A stretch of DNA of 64,000 nucleotides. Origin: Salvia splendens (Eukaryota; Streptophyta; Magnoliopsida; Lamiales; Lamiaceae). Positions 41,664 through 53,395 of the stretch are shown here, piece by piece. Each line of letters begins with the position of its first letter. Within the stretch, counting starts at the first letter, position 1. The notes under the pieces are model-generated. The model saw only the letters and a program-made list of their open reading frames with translations. It made no database searches and was not told the DNA's origin. Location: NCBI RefSeq assembly GCF_004379255.2, contig NC_056051.1, forward strand, positions 10,579,968 through 10,643,967, in the 5' to 3' direction. The translations under genes and the position numbers were made by a program.

Positions 41664-42705
41664 TGATGTCTTACAATATCATGTTTTGGAACGTGAGGGG
41701 AATCGCAAATGTGTCAACCCAAAACGTTTTGAAAAGGCTAATTAAATCTCATAATGTTTTATTCCTTGCAATAATGGAACCACTCACAACACCAGATCCG
41801 GACCGGTTCTCCAAGGCCCTGGGGCTGTCCTACATTGGATCGAACATGACCGGAAAAATCTGGTTGTTTGCGGAAGAGGGATACACTTTTGATATTGATT
41901 GTGATTCGGAACAAATCCTACATGGGCGTCTCAAGTCCCACCGCATTGCTAGGCCGCTGGCCATTTCGGCCGTGTATGCCAAATGCACAAGATCCGAAAG
42001 ACACCTCCTGTGGGATAAGATGAGAGAGATTGCTGGGGCCCTCGAAGGATCACCATGGATTATCGGTGGCGACTTCAACACCATCCTATCACACCGAGAT
42101 AGGGTTGGGAGCGACACCAACAGGCAAGCCGAGATGGTCGGTTTCGCAGAGGCAATTGAAGACTGTAGGCTCCTTGATCCGGGGTTCGATGGGGCGGAAT
42201 TCACATGGGCCAAAAAACGGCCTCTTTGAAAGATTGGATAGAGTGCTTGTTAGTGAGGGTTGGGCTAGGGCCTTCGAAGCTACTCGGGTTAAGAACCTCC
42301 CTCGGGTTGCTTCGGACCACGGGCCGGTCCTTGTAAGATGTAAGATGCTGAACACTACCATCGAAGGCAAGGCATTCCGATTCCAGAACATGTGGATCCG
42401 ACATGGGGGGTTCATGGCTGTAGTGCAAAATGCATGGGAGGAGAGTACGGGGGCGAGTGGACTCCTAAATATTCAAATCAAACATGCTAGAGTGAAAAGA
42501 GCCCTAAAGGCGTGGAACAAAGAAGTTTTAGGGAACATCCATGCCAACCTCAAGGAAAAGGAGGAAGGAATTGCCGTGGCCCAATCCATCTTCGAGGCAA
42601 GGCCAACACCGGAAAATAGGACAATGATCAATAAATACATTGCCGAGTACATCATGTTTCTGAAAATGAAAGAGGATTTTTGGCGGCAAAAGGTAGCCCT
42701 GAGAT
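41663..42705 (+). pseudogene. LINE-A1 ORF2, endonuclease part
   Basis: ATG 41663 begins MMSYNIMFWNVRGIAN. Apurinic endonuclease-like motifs: AIMEPLTTPDPDRFSKALGL, ISAVYAKCTRSERHLLWDKM, IIGGDFNTILSHRDRVGSD, then an extra A near 42215-42220 shifts the frame before NGLFERLDRVLVSEGWARAF and SDHGPVLVRC. The A1' copy at 56941 lacks that extra base. The linker (EEKEEGIAVAQSIFEARPTP-like region and FWRQK) is cut by the LINE-A3 insertion at 42705. Confidence 0.82.
42690..42705. repeat. Target-site duplication of LINE-A3, left copy
   Basis: The 16-base word aaggtagccctgagat at 42690-42705 recurs at 50092-50107. Both copies share a T where the uninterrupted copy A1' (57411-57426) has C, so the variant existed in this target before insertion. 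Confidence 0.92.
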
Positions 42706-42952
42706 TTTTTTTTTTTTTTTTTTATCCAAACACCTTCATGGTGGAGGGTTCGTGGGTCCCTCATCCCTATATTTCAAAAGGTGACGATTACAATACGTGG
42801 CCACACCCAAAAGTGGTGTGTCCTCACATACTTAGGAGTAGTATGCGGTCCCAAGCCATAAACCCGGACCTCATCCTACACCATTACAAAACACAAAATA
42901 CAAAGAATCAAGAAAACAACGGTGGTACCCTCCCAACCTCCAAAACACTATA

Positions 42953-45900
42953 CTATTCTTCATCATTATGATGGACCCGAATGTTCGGGACTCCTAGTGC
43001 ATCCATCCTAGTAATTGCAGCGAGGTGTCTCGGCATCATGTGGGCATTCATACGGCAATAGTCGAGACTGTCAATTCCCATCTTTGCAAGTAAGTCTCCG
43101 GCCCTATTCCCTTCTCGGGGGGTGAAGGTGATACGCACACCTCGTTGTCGCTAGAGGAGGGAGATCCGCGCCACCACCCGGCTCGTGTGTGCCGGCCCCC
43201 ATCGCATGCTATTAAGGAGCTGGACCACTTGTTGTGCATCCGACTCAATCCAGATAGGCCGGCTGAATTCCAGGGCAAGTTCTAACCCGAGTTGGATGGC
43301 AAGGAGCTCCGCCTCAAGGGCGGAGTGGGCCTCAAGTGGAGATGCAAAGGCTGAAAGCACTTTGCCCGTGTGATCTCGGATGATACCACCTCCCCCGGCA
43401 TTATCCGACTCTTCCAAGTATGCACCATCGGTGTTGAGCTTGATCCAGGGGTCCTCCGGCGGTTGCCACTTGATTGCCACTGCGAGCGGCCTAGGGCTCC
43501 GAATTTCATCATGCCTCGGGACATTGATTTTAAGACGTACCCCTTTCCAATGCTTCTTCTTGTATATCCCGTTCGTCATACTATTCCGGATGTAGATTTG
43601 AACTTGCCAAATGACATTGAAAGGCCTAAATTGTACGGACTGGTGCCGGCTCCTATTCTGTTCTGCCCAAATGAACCATAAAATGAGATACGGCATGGCC
43701 CTGCTTAGGTGTTTTTTGCCCGGTTGCCGAACTCTTCTCGTCCAGACCACAAGTCGTTCCGGTATGGTGTCATTGATCCGGAGGGGTGGTGACGGACCCT
43801 CGAACCATGTGTCAAATTCCCTCCATATCCCGTGAGCCCCGTCCCCTTGAATGAAGAGGTGTTGGAGGGATTCAATCCCTGGTCTATGTGGGCAGCAATG
43901 GCATTTGGAGGCCAATTCCATTCGTCTCCATTGCAACTTTGTGTCCACCGGAATGCGGTTGGAGAGAAGTCGCCATAAAAATATGGCCATAGAGGACGTG
44001 AGGCCCGCTCTCCAAATGTCGTCGAGGCCTTGCACAATCGGCATTTGACTTCGTAAAGTCTCCCATGTAGTAGCAAGTGAGAATTCTCCATTGGTTGATA
44101 ATCTCCATCTTGGTACATCCGGCCCATCCGAAATGACGGGTGTGTCGAGGATCTTTTGGACGATATGTTGTGCTAGGCCAGCTTGCGCTTGGAGATTCCG
44201 CAATTTAGGCTCATCCCATGCACCATCCTTAATGTAGTCCGCCACCCGAGAAAGAGGCCCTCCTCTATCATCAAGGCTAAGTTCTCTCAAAGGCGTCTCT
44301 CCAAGCCATAAGTCATCCCAAAATAGCATCTTCCCTTCTCCCACCACCCAACGAATGTGCGGTTGAGCAAGAGGCCGAGCCTTCAGAATCCTCTTCCACG
44401 TAGGGCTTCCCCTCCCCAATGGTCTAGCTGTGAGCGGGGAGACCTTTTGACAGTATTTAGCCATTAAGTACGTAGCCCACAAGGAATTTTGTTCCCTAAA
44501 CCGCCACCATAACTTGATGTTAAAGGCTCTTAAGACTTCCTTGATCTTCCGGATGCCCAATCCCCCCCTCGGCCGTTGGTAGACAAGCCTGTTCCCAGCT
44601 TATCCAGTGCGTCCTCTTCTTCTCATTAGTTGACCCCCAAAAGAAACGGGCATTTGCTGATCCAATTGCTTGAGGGCACCGCCCGTAGGCTCTATAGCTT
44701 GGAAGATATGAAGTGGTATCGCTTTGAGTGTGCTTTTAATCAAAGTAAGTCTCCCCCCAAAGGAGAGGTGTCGATGGGCCCACCCAGAGATCCTAGCCGC
44801 GATTTTCTCACGGAGGAACAAGAACATGCTCGAGCGCTTCACACCTCGATAAATAGGGACTCCAAGGTAAAGGAACGGGAACGTACCTCGAGTGAATCCT
44901 CCTTCCCTTTGTATTGTGTTTGTCCACCCTTCATGAGCCTCGGCAATGAAAAAATTGCTTTTCCCAAGGTTGACTTGTTGGCCGGACGCCTCTGCATAAT
45001 GATCAAGGCATGCTCGTAGCCTCCGGAGAGGGTTCGCCGCCGCTTGCGTGAAGATGATGATGTCATCTGCATAGGCGAGGTGGCTGATCTCAATACTTCC
45101 CCGGGTTGCTTTGAACGTCATTTTTCTTTTTTCTTTTTTTTTTTTTTTTTTTTTGTTAACGTCATTTCTTTGTTGCCGAGGATGAGTTTATCAAGAAGTC
45201 TCGAGAGGTAATCCGCGGCAAGGACGAATAGGGCGGGAGAGATGGGGTCCCCTTGCCTAAGGCCACGGGTAGATTTGAAAAAACCCGCCGGCGCCCCATT
45301 GACAAGGATTGAGAACCAACAAGACCCAATGCATCTCTTGATGAGGTCCACCCACGGCTCGGGGAATCCCATGTGTTTAAGGACTTTTAGGAGAAACGGC
45401 CATTGAACTCGATCATAGGCCTTGGCCATGTCTATCTTGATTGCAACATTAGGGGCCGGTGTGCTTCGTTGTAGCTCATGGAACATCTCCTGAGCAAGTA
45501 GTACGTTATCATTGAGGAGTCTCCCTTTGACAAAACCACTTTGGTTGGAAGCTACCACGCGTGGGAGGAAAGGGGCCAGTCGCTTGGAGAGTATCTTAGT
45601 AATCACCTTATTGATCACATTACACAAGCTAATGGGCCTGTAGTCTCCCCATGACTCTGGAATGGGCTTCTTCGGGATGAGTACAATGCTTGTGGCCGTG
45701 AAGCTTCGGGGAAGAAAGGCCCCACCGAAAAATTGTCTAACCGCATCCACCACATCCGATCCCACAATGCTCCAGCAGGCTTGGAAAAAGAGAGCCGAAT
45801 AGCCATCCGGTCCAGGAGCACTATTGGCCGAGATGTCGAAGACCGCTCTTTTCACTTCATCCGCATCTGGAGGTTCGGGGAGGGCCGCCAAGGACTCCGA

Positions 45901-47160
45901 AGGGGGAAGTCGGTGTAGGAGGCTTAGGTCCGGTTCCGTGAGTACCGGATTGCATGGAGCAAGAAGGTTTTGATAAAACTCAACCGCCGATGCTTGGATG
46001 GCCGAGTCTTCCGTGAGTTCACACCCATTCACGTTGATCTTGTGTATCCGTAGCCGAACCCTCTTCTGCTTCACCCAGCTTTGATAGAATCTGGTGTTTT
46101 TATCCCCATCTTCCAGCCACCGTAGCGCCGCCTTCTGACGCCAGAAGTCCTCCTCCATCTTAAGAAGGAGGATGTACTCCGCAATTTGTTTGTTGACCTC
46201 CGTTCTATTCCGGGCCGAGGGATCATCTTCGAACTCCGCTTGGGCTATCGCAATGCTTTCTTCACAGGACTTGAGGTTGGCGTGAATGTTCCCAAATACC
46301 TCTCTATTCCACCGTTTTAATGTTCTCTTAATCCTTGCTAGCTTGAGCTTCAAGTTGAGGAGACCCGCCGCCTCCGTGGGGGTCCCCCAATCTTCCCTCA
46401 CCAATTCATTAAATCCTTCATGCCGTACCCACATGTTTTGGAACCGAAAGGCTTTACCTCCTCCGGGGGTATTAGGCATCTTGCATCGGACAAGGAGAGG
46501 GCCATGATCCGATGCAATACGGGGGAGGTTCGTGACTCGTATTGCCTCGAACCGTTGAGACGCCACCTCATTAATCAGCACCCTGTCTAGCCTTTCCAGA
46601 AGGCCATTCTTAGCCCAAGTAAAGTCTGATCCATCATACCCTGGATCCAAAAGACCACAGTCTTCAATAGCCTCTGCAAAGTCCACCATTTCGGCCAGGC
46701 GGTTTGTGTCACTCCCCATTCTGTCTCCCGTGGAGAGGATTGTGTTGAAATCCCCTCCAATAAACCACGGCATTCCTTCCGAGACTTGGGTCAGCTCCCT
46801 CATTTTTTCCCACAAAGCAAGCCTCTCTCCTCTCGAACATTTAGCATACACGGCCGAGATTAAAATAGGTGTTGGAGTCCGGGGGCAAGTGAACAGCCCA
46901 TGCAATAGCTGCTCCGAGTCATCCACCACCTCAAAATCCATCCCTTCCTCCACAAAAATCCATATCTTCCCATTGGCATTCGATCCCTTATAATGCAGCC
47001 CCAACACTTTTGAAAACTTGTCCGGGTTAGGGTCGACAAGTGGTTCCATTATTGCAAGAAAACAAATATTATGAGATTTAATTATTCTCATTAGGACGTT
47101 TTGGGTTGACGCATTTGCGATCCCCCTAACGTTCCAAAATAGAAAGTTCAAAGACATCAT
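42953..47160 (-). pseudogene. LINE-A3 ORF2: endonuclease, RT, zf-RVT, RNase H (near intact)
   Basis: ATG 47160 opens about 670 codons: endonuclease (FLFWNVRGIANASTQNVLMR; AIMEPLVDPNPDKF; FIGGDFNTILSTGDRMGSD; LLERLDRVLINEV; SDHGPLLVRC), linker, and RT (SAPGPDGYSALFFQACWSI; YRPISLCNVINKVITKIL; NQSGFVKGRLLNDNVLLAQE; KIDMAKAYDRVQWPFLLKVL; GLRQGDPISPALFVLAADYL). The poly(A) insertion interrupts at 45114-45167; then ISHLAYADDIIIFTQAAANP (catalytic YADD, about 45070) and LTLIKSTLKAIPLHIFQAIE. A frameshift lies near 44590. zf-RVT: FLWRLLSNRIPVDTKLQWRR and LASKCHCCPHRPGIESLQHL. RNase H: WIKLNTDGAYLEESDNAGGG, then a TAG near 43149 and FTPREGNRAGDLLAKMGID. Confidence 0.88.
45114..45167 (-). mobile_element. 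Poly(A)-only retroposon insertion with target-site duplication
   Basis: The 10-base word aacgtcattt occurs at 45114-45123 and 45158-45167. Between them lies a near-pure T tract (poly(A) on the minus strand, with a few C interruptions near its left end). In LINE-A1 and A2 the corresponding MTFKA site has one copy and no tract. This looks like target-primed reverse transcription that copied little more than the poly(A) tail. It interrupts the LINE-A3 RT just before the YADD motif. Confidence 0.8.
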
Positions 47161-47163
47161 TAA

Positions 47164-49802
47164 CTAGCGGAGATCGTACCCGGTGGGATTGACGCCCCCC
47201 CCTTGAAATTCAGTGATTTGGAGATTGCTCCCTCCATGGGGTGTCTCGGCCTCCATAAGGGCTGGATTGGCTCCATCTTCGTCTTCCTTGTGCGAGAAGG
47301 AGTCCTCCCAATTCTCATCGTCCTCCATATCATTCTCCGTGAAGTTCTCTTGGGCCATGAGGGAGAAATAACGATTGGTGCTCATGTGACTCGATGACCC
47401 CGGATCCTCGGCCTTCTCGAAGGCAAATGGCTTGAAATGGCCTTTTGGTTGGACTAGGTCGTCCGAAGCCGATTGACCTTCATGCCGGGGCCGGTCCTCC
47501 TCTCCCGATTTGGTCTTTCGTCCATGTTCAAATGAAGGGGCCTTAGTGTGCGCCTGTCTACCTTGGTTTGGGACTCGTGCATTATGGGCGATTGTCGTGA
47601 CCTCACTCCCCGAGCCATGCATATCACCCAAGAAGTCCGGTCCCGACCACACCACCCCCGTGTGCACACTAGCCTTCGGGTTCATCCGGTTGTTGTTTTC
47701 CTTCCCCTTGTGTTTTCCTTGTTGTTTCCATTCCATGTTATTGTCGGTATGTCTCGAATCATCAACGTTCATCTTCGTGCCATCATTGTTCTTCTTAGCT
47801 CCACTCCCAACATGTTGTTGCTGTTTTGGTGGCGCAACGTTGTAGTTTCTTTTTGGGGGTCGCTCCGTCTTTCCGGAAGCATAGCAAACTCACTCTTGTG
47901 GCCCACGTGTTTACAATCCCCACAATAGGCCGGGATCTTATCCCACTTAACTTGTTGCACCAATTCACGTCCACAAATGTCAAGGATGATTTCGGTCGGT
48001 GGCGGTTCCGTGATGTCGATCTCGATGCACACCCGTGCGAATGAGAGTCTCGACTTGTTGGCCGTAGCTCTATCAATTTGGATGGGTGTAACAGGTGTAT
48101 CGGGAGCCCAATTAGGTTGCACCATATTGCCGCAATTGGAGACTCACAATAGGCATCAAAATCCGGTGACCATTTGAAGACTCTCATCGGATGCCGGTCA
48201 ATGAACCACACCGGAGTACCTTTGGGACCACTAAGGAGCCGAGCATAATCCGCCATGTCCTCGAATTGAACAAGAATATGTTGGCATTAATATATTTCCA
48301 AGTGTAACCTCGACAAAACTTAATGTTGTCTAGCGCCTTTTGAATTTGAGAGGAGGCCGGTATCGAATGCGAAAACTTACCTACAATGGCATGACCGAGA
48401 GATGATGCCAACCTTTGGATTTCTGATCCGGAGAAGTAGATGGATGGGATTCCGTTTGCCGTGGACGCAAAGCCAATATTTTGTATGTTCTCTGGGTCGA
48501 AGGCTTGTGGACCCTCACTAGTCGATGCCCCTCTCACCATGTCGGCCATTGATTTCTTCTTGTTGGGGTTCTTCACACTTGGCCCGGTGTCATCTCCCAA
48601 AGAGTTGTGTGTCGGGTTATCATTAGTATTAACCCCGGGGATTGTTCCATTATGTGATCCATTGCTCGAGTCATTCTCGTTCATTGCTACATCGGGAGGC
48701 CGGGGCGTTCCCCTCTCCATCTCGTGCATTCCCGAGTCCGTCGCATGCATGCCCGAGGCCGAGGACGTATTCAAGTTGCGTTGGACGTTTTGGTTAGGCT
48801 TGGTCATCGGCCAACCCGGCTTCGTAAGAGTTGCTCCGAATTCGAAAGATGCTAGGATTCGCCGGGTTCTTCCCTTTTCTAGTGGCGGGAAGTCTTCCAA
48901 GGATGGTTCAATCTCCAAGCAAGGCCTACATGCCTCCGTGTCTTTTCCTTTCCCATTTGTAACAAGGTTGACTCTAGGCAATTCGACCTTGGCCGGCGTG
49001 GGCCCGGCGAGGAGGGGTTGCGCCGCCGTCGAGTCAAGCCTCTCTGCCACGGTCAAGTCAATAATTTGAGGGATCTCCATCCTTTTTGGCTCTACTTGCT
49101 GCATTGGAGGTGGTGAATGATGCTCCACATGTGACTCCCATTTTTGGTATGGGACAAAGGCACTTTCCAAAAGGCAATTTGTTCCCATATCCATTTCGGG
49201 AAAGTTGACTATCTCACTCCCCAATGTGCTTTTTGTCACACATGTGACGTCCGAATCCTCATGGGATACGCCTAGGGGACCGTCTTCCTCACCTCCAACG
49301 GTCTTCTCACCCATGCCGGGTTCAAGGGCGGACGGCGCGGCGTCGGCAGCCGGTGCTTTTCCATACACCACCATCTCCATATGAGTTCCATCCACATCGG
49401 ACAAGTTCATGGGATGGCTTCCCTATCTTGTGCTGCTTTTTCATCCATGGAGAGAGGCGAGAAGAGTGTTACCTTACATTTAGGACTTTCAAGGCCGGAG
49501 GCCGATCCGGAGCTCTCTAGCTCGGAGGTGACCGCACCAAAGTTGAGCTTCTTCGTGAGTTGTTTGTCCTCCGGGAAAGGGGAGAGTACGAATCTTTTCC
49601 GGCCATGGCCTTTGGTGATGGGAGCCGGCGTGCTCTTCCTAGCCGCTATCTTTCCCTTCTTGGTTGTCATTTTCATTTCTTTGGCCGGGATCTTCGGAGT
49701 TTGGTCCTTACTTGATCGGAAGACCATGAGTTGGTCCGGAATAGATCTAGCCTCCTCGGGGTCCGGAGGAGCCGCGGCTGGGTTTGGAGGTGGGTCCGGC
49801 AT
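47164..49802 (-). pseudogene. LINE-A3 ORF1 with several frameshifts
   Basis: Start ATG 49802 (MPDPPPNPAAAPPDPE). Features: SIPDQLMVFRSSKDQTPKIP, AARKSTPAPITKGHGRKRF, SPFPEDKQLTKKLNFGAVTS; a shift near 49410; LTVAERLDSTAAQPLLAG; SLEDFPPLEKGRTRRILASF; DUF4283 (SLGHAIVGKFSHSIPASSQI; then a shift near 48285; HPMRVFKWSPDFDAYCESP); a deletion near 48090 removing the GLPIHLFDHSALFAIGK region in part; knuckle CGDCKHVGHKSE with a frameshift at its end; and HMSTNRYFSLMAQENFTEND. It ends at TAG 47166-47164, three bases before the ORF2 ATG. Confidence 0.8.
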
Positions 49803-50091
49803 GGCCGGACGTGGAGCACAAGGTTGGTTCGGCGGCCAAGGCCGTGTGTTGGTGAAAATGTCAAGCAACACGACGACTCGCCGGGGGTAGGGAGGAGTGA
49901 GACGGTGACCGAGGGTTGAATGCGCCGATTGGGAGTGTTAGAGGGGAGGTTGAGGGCGGTGTGGATTGAGTTATGGCGGCTGGACGTGAAAGCGTGGGGG
50001 CGGCGGGATGAATCAAGATGTGGGTATTGCTAGAGAGAAGGAGGAGCGTCTCTCTCTAGAAACAACAATCCATATAGCACACCTCACTCTT

Positions 50092-50107
50092 AAGGTAGCC
50101 CTGAGAT
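50092..50107. repeat. Target-site duplication of LINE-A3, right copy
   Basis: An exact second copy of 42690-42705; LINE-A1 coding sequence resumes here (ALRWLAEGDKNTRFYQS). Confidence 0.92.
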
Positions 50108-53100
50108 GGCTTGCGGAGGGCGACAAAAATACCCGGTTCTATCAAAGCTGGGTGAAACAAAAAAGAGTTCGCCTACGCATCCACTCGATTCGTGTCAACG
50201 GCCAGGAGCTTACTGAGGAGGCCGAAATAAAAAAGTCAGCGGTAGATTTCTACCAACAACTCCTAGCGCCCATCAACCCGGTTCTAGACGAGCCAGACCT
50301 TGACCTTATCCAGCGAGTACACTCAGCCGAGAACTTTGCGGACATCGCAAATGCGCCGGGTGCGGACGAGATCAGGAGCGCCGTTTTCAACATTTCCGGA
50401 GATAGCGCCCCCGGACCCGATGGCTTATCCGCCACTTTCTACCAAGCCTGTTGGACTATTGTGGGGCCGGAGGTGGTGGAAGCAATTGGCCAGTTCTGTA
50501 GAGGGGCTTTTACTGCCACGAAGTATTACGGCCACAAGCATTGTCCTCATCCCAAAGAAGGCGTCGCCCGAGTCATGGACCGACTACCGACCCATCAGCC
50601 TCTGCAACGTCTTTAACAAGATCATCACCAAGGTACTCACGACTCGACTCTCCCCTTTCCTTCCACAGGTCATCTCCCCAAACCAAAGTGGTTTCGTGAA
50701 AGGGCGGCTCCTCAATGATAATGCTCTGTTGGCCCAAGAGATGTTCCATGAACTTGCAAGATGCTCCCCAGCGCCTAATGTAGCGGTGAAGATCGACATG
50801 GCGAAAGCCTATGATAGGATCCAATGGCCTTTCCTCTTCAAGGTGCTTCGGCGAATGGGATTCCCGGACACATGGATCTCACTCATGGAGAGGTGCATAG
50901 GCTCGTGTTGGTTCTCGATCCTTGTCAATGGGGTACTTTCAGGATTCTTCAGATCAACACGGGGACTCCGACAAGGTGATCCGATTTCCCCTGCGTTGTT
51001 TGTAATTGCCGCGGACTACCTGTCTCGAGCCTTGGATAAGCTTATACTTGGCCAAAGGGATATGGTGTTTGAAGGCCTCCCGGAGATGCATTGAGGGCCC
51101 CCCTGCACCGGCTCCGAGCCTCTCTCGAGAACTATGAAAATGTCTCCGGCCAACAAGTCAGCCTCACCAAGAGCAACTTCTATATCGCCGAAATCCATGA
51201 CCATTGGGCACCCTCGATCCAAGCGGAAGGAGGCTTCACTAGGGGCACCTTTCCTTTCCTCTACCTCGGCGTCCCCATCTACCGTGGTGTAAAGCGCACG
51301 GACATGTTCCTCTTCCTACGTGAAAAGATTGCAAGAAGAATTTCGGGCTGGGCACACCGGCACTTATCTTTTGGAGGGAGGCTCACGCTGATTAAGAGCA
51401 CCCTTGAAGCGATCCCCTTACACATCTTCCAAGCCATTGAGCCCACTGCCGGCACCTTAAAACAACTTGATCAACAAATGGCCCGATTCTTTTGGGGATC
51501 TACGAGTGAGAGAAAGCGAACCCATTGGATTGGATGGGATCAAATGTGTCGCCCTACCGAGGAAGGAGGTCTCGGGATTCGGAAAACTTTGGAGGTTTTA
51601 CGTGCTTTCAACATAAAATTATGCTGGCGCTTTCGGGAACAAAACTCCCTTTGGGCAAAATACATGATGGCAAAATATTGCTCCATCTCCACAACCACTT
51701 ACCTTGAGAACGCCGAGCAGGAGTAGCCCTACATGGAGGAGGCTCTCCAGAGCTTGGACTCTCGCGCAACCGTACATGAGGTGGCTTGCGGGGCAAGGGA
51801 ATATCTACTTCTGGGATGACATCTGGCTTGGCAACAGCCCACTCAGGGACCTCAGCCTTGATGATAGGGGAAGGCCAACCACCCGGGTCTCGGAGTTCAT
51901 TACAAATGGCACTTGGGATGAACCCAAGCTCCGACTCCTGCACGATCAAGCCGGAATCCCACAGCATATTATTGATCGCATCCTCAGCACCCCGATACTC
52001 CAAGACAAACAGGATATCCCACGGTGGACCCTCTCATGAGCACGGGGGAATTCAAGGTAGCATCGACGTAGGACACACTCCGAGGGCCGAACCCGATCGT
52101 TCAAGGCCCTGGGTGATGTTTGGCAGGCGGGCCTCACTAAGTCAATAGCCATCTTCATCTGGAGGCTTCTTTCCAATCGGGTGCCAGTCGACACAAAACT
52201 TCAAGTGGCGGGAGATTGAACTTGCCTCCAAGTGCCAATGTTGCCCTCTCGACCGAATATTGAGTCCCTCGCAACACTCTTCATTCAGGGTTACGGAGCT
52301 CGCAGAGTATGGAATGAGTTTGATTCGTTGGTTTGATGGGGCGACCCCCCGCCTCTCAATCAAAGACACAATCCCAACGAGAATTGAAAACTTGGATGCG
52401 AAGATGTCACCAACCGAACAAGAAGCACCTTAGCACGAGCCATCCCCTACCTCATCTTGTGGTTCATCTGGGCGGAAAGAAACATGAGCCGGCACCAAGA
52501 CACGAGGTTCAATCCGCACAATGTGGTATGGCAGATCCACATGTTCATCCGGAACTCCATGGCCAACGGGAACTTGAAGCCAAAGCATTGGCGAGGGGTC
52601 AAACTTAGAATCAACATCCCGCAACAAGTGGAACCAGCTAGGGCGCAGCCGCTAGCCATGGCAATCAAATGGGACCCCCCCGGACCACCCTTGGCATTAA
52701 ACTAAACACGGAGGCTCCTTCAATGAAGTGACCAACAAAGCAGGGGGGAGGAGGAATCATTCGGGACAGCTCGGGCAACATGTTGGTGGCGTTTAGCACG
52801 CCCCTTGAAGCACACTCGGCTCTGGAGGCTGAGCTGACGGCCATGATCCATGGGCTGTGCTTAGCCAAGGATCTTGACCTTACCAATCTGGATCGAATCA
52901 GATGCCGAGCAAGCCATTAATCTGGTCAATGGAGCAGGGTGGGGGCCGGCTCTAGCTCGGCAAGTAGTGGCGCAATTGATCCTGCTCAAGCGCCAACTTA
53001 AATTCCAAGCCACCTTCATACACCGGGAGGGGAACAAGGCGGGCGGATTCTTCCTCGCGAGAATGGGCCTAAGGCTTGATAGCGGTCGACAATTGGATCA

Positions 53101-53190
53101 TAATTCTGCACCAAGAGACCTCATGGGACTTCGTCCGCTTGGACCGAATGGGTGTTCCAAACATTCGAACCCTAGATGGGGACGGATACT
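50096..53190 (+). pseudogene. LINE-A1 ORF2, RT to RNase H, catalytic motif deleted
   Basis: RT: SAPGPDGLSATFYQACWTIV, YRPISLCNVFNKIITKVL, NQSGFVKGRLLNDNALLAQE, KIDMAKAYDRIQWPFLFKVL, GLRQGDPISPALFVIAADYL, then after LILGQRDMVFEGLPEMH (about 51090) the frame jumps to LHRLRASLENYENVSGQQVS, so the HLAYADD segment with the catalytic aspartates is missing. LTLIKSTLEAIPLHIFQAIE and WRFREQNSLWAKYMMAKYC follow. zf-RVT (52130-52300) and RNase H (52680-52930; LEAELTAMIHGL, WIESDAEQAINLVNGAGWGP) are readable only across many single-base indels between about 52030 and 52900. Confidence 0.8.
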
Positions 53191-53395
53191 AGAGTCGGTT
53201 ACTCGGAGATGGAAGATCATAGAGCCTTTGTTTTGCTTAATTGCACTTTTGAAGGGAGTAGGATGGGGTCCGAGCCGTGTGCAGTCGGACCATTTTCTAC
53301 TCTTGCCTTTGCTATGGCACACCACTTTCGGGTATGGCCACGTTCTGTAATCCCCCTTTTTGATATATAGGGATGAGGGACCCACGAACCCTCCA

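Larger units (their letters stand above)
38780..42705 (+). mobile_element. LINE-A1, segment 1 (5' UTR, ORF1, endonuclease)
   Basis: Begins at about 38780-38790 with the LINE-A hairpin (GAGAAG, loop CTCCTC, CTTCTC) inside the LINE-B RNase H region. A C-rich 5' UTR of about 240 bases precedes ORF1 (39034-41663) and ORF2 (from 41663). Interrupted at 42705 by LINE-A3 in the endonuclease-RT linker; the rest lies at 50092-53397. A near-identical partial copy lies at 55053-57648. I could not identify a matching target-site duplication for this element. Confidence 0.85.
42706..50091 (-). mobile_element. LINE-A3, full-length and best-preserved LINE, inserted in LINE-A1
   Basis: A 7.4-kb element, innermost of the nest: 5' block at 50060-50035 in element sense, 5' UTR (about 50060-49803), ORF1 (49802-47164), ORF2 (47160 to about 42953), 3' UTR ending AACCCTCCACC ... 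GGTGTTTGGAT and poly(A) (T at 42706-42722). A 16-bp duplication brackets it. ORF2 has only about three lesions, one of them a poly(A)-only insertion at 45114-45167, consistent with a young copy. Confidence 0.9.
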
